From Lentzea aerocolonigenes (GTDB taxonomy: Bacteria; Actinomycetota; Actinomycetes; Mycobacteriales; Pseudonocardiaceae): DNA of 64,000 nucleotides. The stretch's first letter is position 1; each line of letters begins with the position of its first letter. Positions 62,368 to 64,000 of the stretch are shown here, one piece after another. A program made the translations under genes and the position numbers. The notes beneath the pieces were generated by a model. The model saw only the letters and a list, made by a program, of their open reading frames with translations. It was not told the origin of the DNA and searched no databases. The stretch is taken from the NCBI RefSeq assembly GCF_000955955.1, contig NZ_JYJG01000016.1, forward strand, positions 1 to 64,000. Direction: 5' to 3'.

Positions 62368-63897
62368 TCAGGCCTCGGGATTTGGTTGTGCGGTGGGCAG
62401 AAGTGCCCTCACCTCCTCGATCGTCGTGGCTTCTGACGGGTCCTTGTCCGGGCGGTAGCGCACGACGCGGGCGAACCGCAGTGCGACACCACCGGGGTAG
62501 CGCGGCGAGACCTGCACGCCGTCCAGTTCGATCTCGATCACGAGCTCCGGGCGGACCATGACCACCCAGTCGTTCTGCTCGGTCGCGATCTCCTGCAGGG
62601 CCTTGGTCTGCCACGTGAGCAGCTCGTCGGTGAGGCCCTTGAAGGTCTTGCCGACCATCACCGGCGGGCCGCCGTCCGGGTCGCGGGCGCCCAGGTGCAG
62701 GTTCGACAGCCAGCCGCGCCGGCGGCCGCTGCCCCATTCGACGCCGAGCACCACTAGATCGAGCGTGTGGACCGGCTTCACCTTCTGCCAGGCACGGCCG
62801 CGACGGCCCGCCGCGTACGGGGAAGCCAGCGACTTCACCATCACGCCCTCGTGGCCTGCACCGAGCGCTGCCGTGACGACCCCGGCGGCCTCGGAAGGCG
62901 ACGGGTCCAGCACGCCTGGGATGACGTGCTCACCCGCGACCTGACGCAGGGCCGCCAGGCGGTCGCGCAGGGGTTCGTCGAGCAGGTCCTTGCCGTCGAG
63001 GTGCAGGCAGTCGAAGAAGTACGGGTGCAGGAGCAGCTCGCGCTCGTCCTGAGCGCCGAACCGGCTCATCGTCTCCTGGAACGGGCGGGGTCTCCCCTCG
63101 TCGGTCAGCGCCAGCGTCTCTCCGTCGAGCACCACCGACGTGCACGGCAGGCCGCGGACCAGCTCGACCAGTTCGGGCACCGTCTTGGTGATCTCGCGCA
63201 ACGTGCGGGTGAAGACGTGCACGTCGTCGCCCGAGCGGTGCACCTGGATGCGCGCACCGTCGAGCTTGTGCTCCACCACGCAGCTGCCGAGCTCGGCCAG
63301 CGCGTCGTCGAGCGACTCCGCCGGCGAGGCCAGCATGGGGCGCAGTGGACGGCCGACCTCCAGCCGGAACGCCTCCAGCTCCGATGCGCCACCGGCGAGC
63401 GCGGCCACCGCCGTCTCCGGTAATCGGCCGGACAGCATGAACGCGCGCCGCACCGTCTCGCCCGGCACGTCCGCGGCCGAGGCGATCGCGTCGAGCATCA
63501 CGCCTTCCAGCGCGCCCTGACGCAGCTCGCCCGTGAGCAGGCGGCGTAAGAAGTCCTGCTCCGCCTCGGTGGCACGGCCGAACAGCGCCGCCAGCAGATC
63601 GACCCGGCGTTGCGCCGAGCCCTTGCCGGACGTCGCGGCCACCTCGGCGAGCGCGGCGTCGACCTCGGCGACCGTGAGCCCGGCCTGCTCGACCGGCGGC
63701 ACCGACAGGTCGAAGACCGTGCGCCAGCCCGCGCCGATGCGGCCCTGACGCGGCGTGCCTATGAGGAACGACACCACCGCGAGCACGACATCGGCAGACG
63801 CTCCGCGCAGCAACGCGGACAGCGCCTTGACCTTGGCCAGGCGCGACCGGGTCGCCGCGACGGCGGCCGACGTGTCGACTACTTCGGAGAGAAGCAC
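62368..63897 (-). CDS. ligB: ATP-dependent DNA ligase, LigB type
   Basis: 509 aa. N-terminal helical DNA-binding domain, adenylation domain with the nucleotidylated lysine in EHKLDGARIQVH, GETLAL (motif III), FFDCLHLDG, HEGVMVKS (motif IV), WQKVKP (motif V), then an OB domain. Matches mycobacterial LigB (Rv3062 type), a secondary ligase beside the NAD-dependent LigA. GTG at 63897 gives the family start (LLSEVV); GTG at 63912 is the alternative. No strong ribosome site at either. Confidence 0.94.
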   Translation of the reverse strand: MLLSEVVDTSAAVAATRSRLAKVKALSALLRGASADVVLAVVSFLIGTPRQGRIGAGWRTVFDLSVPPVEQAGLTVAEVDAALAEVAATSGKGSAQRRVDLLAALFGRATEAEQDFLRRLLTGELRQGALEGVMLDAIASAADVPGETVRRAFMLSGRLPETAVAALAGGASELEAFRLEVGRPLRPMLASPAESLDDALAELGSCVVEHKLDGARIQVHRSGDDVHVFTRTLREITKTVPELVELVRGLPCTSVVLDGETLALTDEGRPRPFQETMSRFGAQDERELLLHPYFFDCLHLDGKDLLDEPLRDRLAALRQVAGEHVIPGVLDPSPSEAAGVVTAALGAGHEGVMVKSLASPYAAGRRGRAWQKVKPVHTLDLVVLGVEWGSGRRRGWLSNLHLGARDPDGGPPVMVGKTFKGLTDELLTWQTKALQEIATEQNDWVVMVRPELVIEIELDGVQVSPRYPGGVALRFARVVRYRPDKDPSEATTIEEVRALLPTAQPNPEA

Positions 63898-63919
63898 GTA
63901 CTCATGGTGCACCCGAGCA

Positions 63920-63949
63920 CTGACATTTTCTGGAGTCGGCGGCTAGGCT
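63920..63949 (+). promoter_or_regulatory. promoter of the gene starting at 63988
   Basis: -35 CTGACA (63920-63925), 18-nt spacer, -10 TAGGCT (63944-63949), giving a leader of about 30 nt that contains GGGGG before the ATG. Confidence 0.55.
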
Positions 63950-63987
63950 GGCCGCGACAACCGTTCTGCCTGGGGGTTTACCACGCC

Positions 63988-64000
63988 ATGCGTGCTTTCA
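63988..64000 (+). CDS. start of a gene cut by the window end
   Basis: ATG at 63988 preceded by TGGGGG about 12 nt upstream and a plausible promoter at 63920-63949. Only four codons (MRAF) are inside the window; no identity can be given. Confidence 0.45.

Overview
The window is a high-GC chromosomal segment of an actinomycete. The gene families (SARP/AfsR regulators, HTH-nSTAND-WD40 proteins, small secreted chaplin-like proteins, GuaB1, LigB, a short-chain Z-prenyl synthase) and the gene order suggest the Pseudonocardiales (Lentzea/Saccharothrix/Actinosynnema-like). That genus-level placement is inference. The core gene order ychF, DUF6542, ispH, lipid-droplet-type protein, xseA, xseB, glpX, fum, hemolysin III, uppS, phoH2 matches, with insertions, the Mycobacterium tuberculosis Rv1112 to Rv1085c neighbourhood as I remember it.

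Layout. 0-3 kb: secreted LolA-like protein and an ABC-2 exporter. 3-7.9 kb: HIT and SDR genes downstream of a thiBPQ-type thiamine transporter whose minus-strand mRNA begins with a clear TPP riboswitch. 7.9-10.8 kb: pterin dehydratase, GH105-like enzyme, GT87 mannosyltransferase and two tiny membrane proteins. 10.8-15.4 kb: two translationally coupled AfsR/SARP regulators, the first lacking its TPR half. 15.5-19.8 kb: a decayed methyltransferase gene, ychF, and an Ada/AlkA-ogt alkylation-repair pair in which the glycosylase part looks degenerate. 19.8-25.6 kb: sbcCD, rmuC and a DUF6542 membrane protein. 25.7-32.5 kb: tandem paralogous HTH-nSTAND-TM-WD40 giants, each preceded by an inverted repeat. 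32.5-37 kb: ispH, lipid-droplet-type protein, xseA-orf-xseB and glpX. 37-39 kb: trypsin-like protease and two L,D-transpeptidases. 39-43.1 kb: branched-chain amino-acid dehydrogenase, Lrp regulator, ferredoxin reductase and fumarase.

43.15-52.46 kb is a complete integrated element of about 9.3 kb of the AICE (pSAM2-like) type. It has a 25-bp direct repeat at both ends, a three-gene cargo, a Nudix gene, a KorSA-like GntR repressor with three visible operators, transfer genes, an FtsK/TraB-like translocase, a RepSA-like initiator, Xis and a tyrosine integrase. It sits in the 3' end of a hemolysin III gene, and the repeat restores the last codons and stop.

52.4-64 kb: hemolysin III, uppS, two chaplin-like secreted proteins, a DUF885 metalloprotein, phoH2 behind a long structured leader, guaB1 with a downstream ABC-2 exporter, a DUF6210-like/GNAT pair, ligB and the first codons of a further gene. 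Many genes carry a TANNNT box 6-9 nt before the start codon, which indicates leaderless transcription. No tRNA, rRNA, insertion sequence or CRISPR array was recognised.
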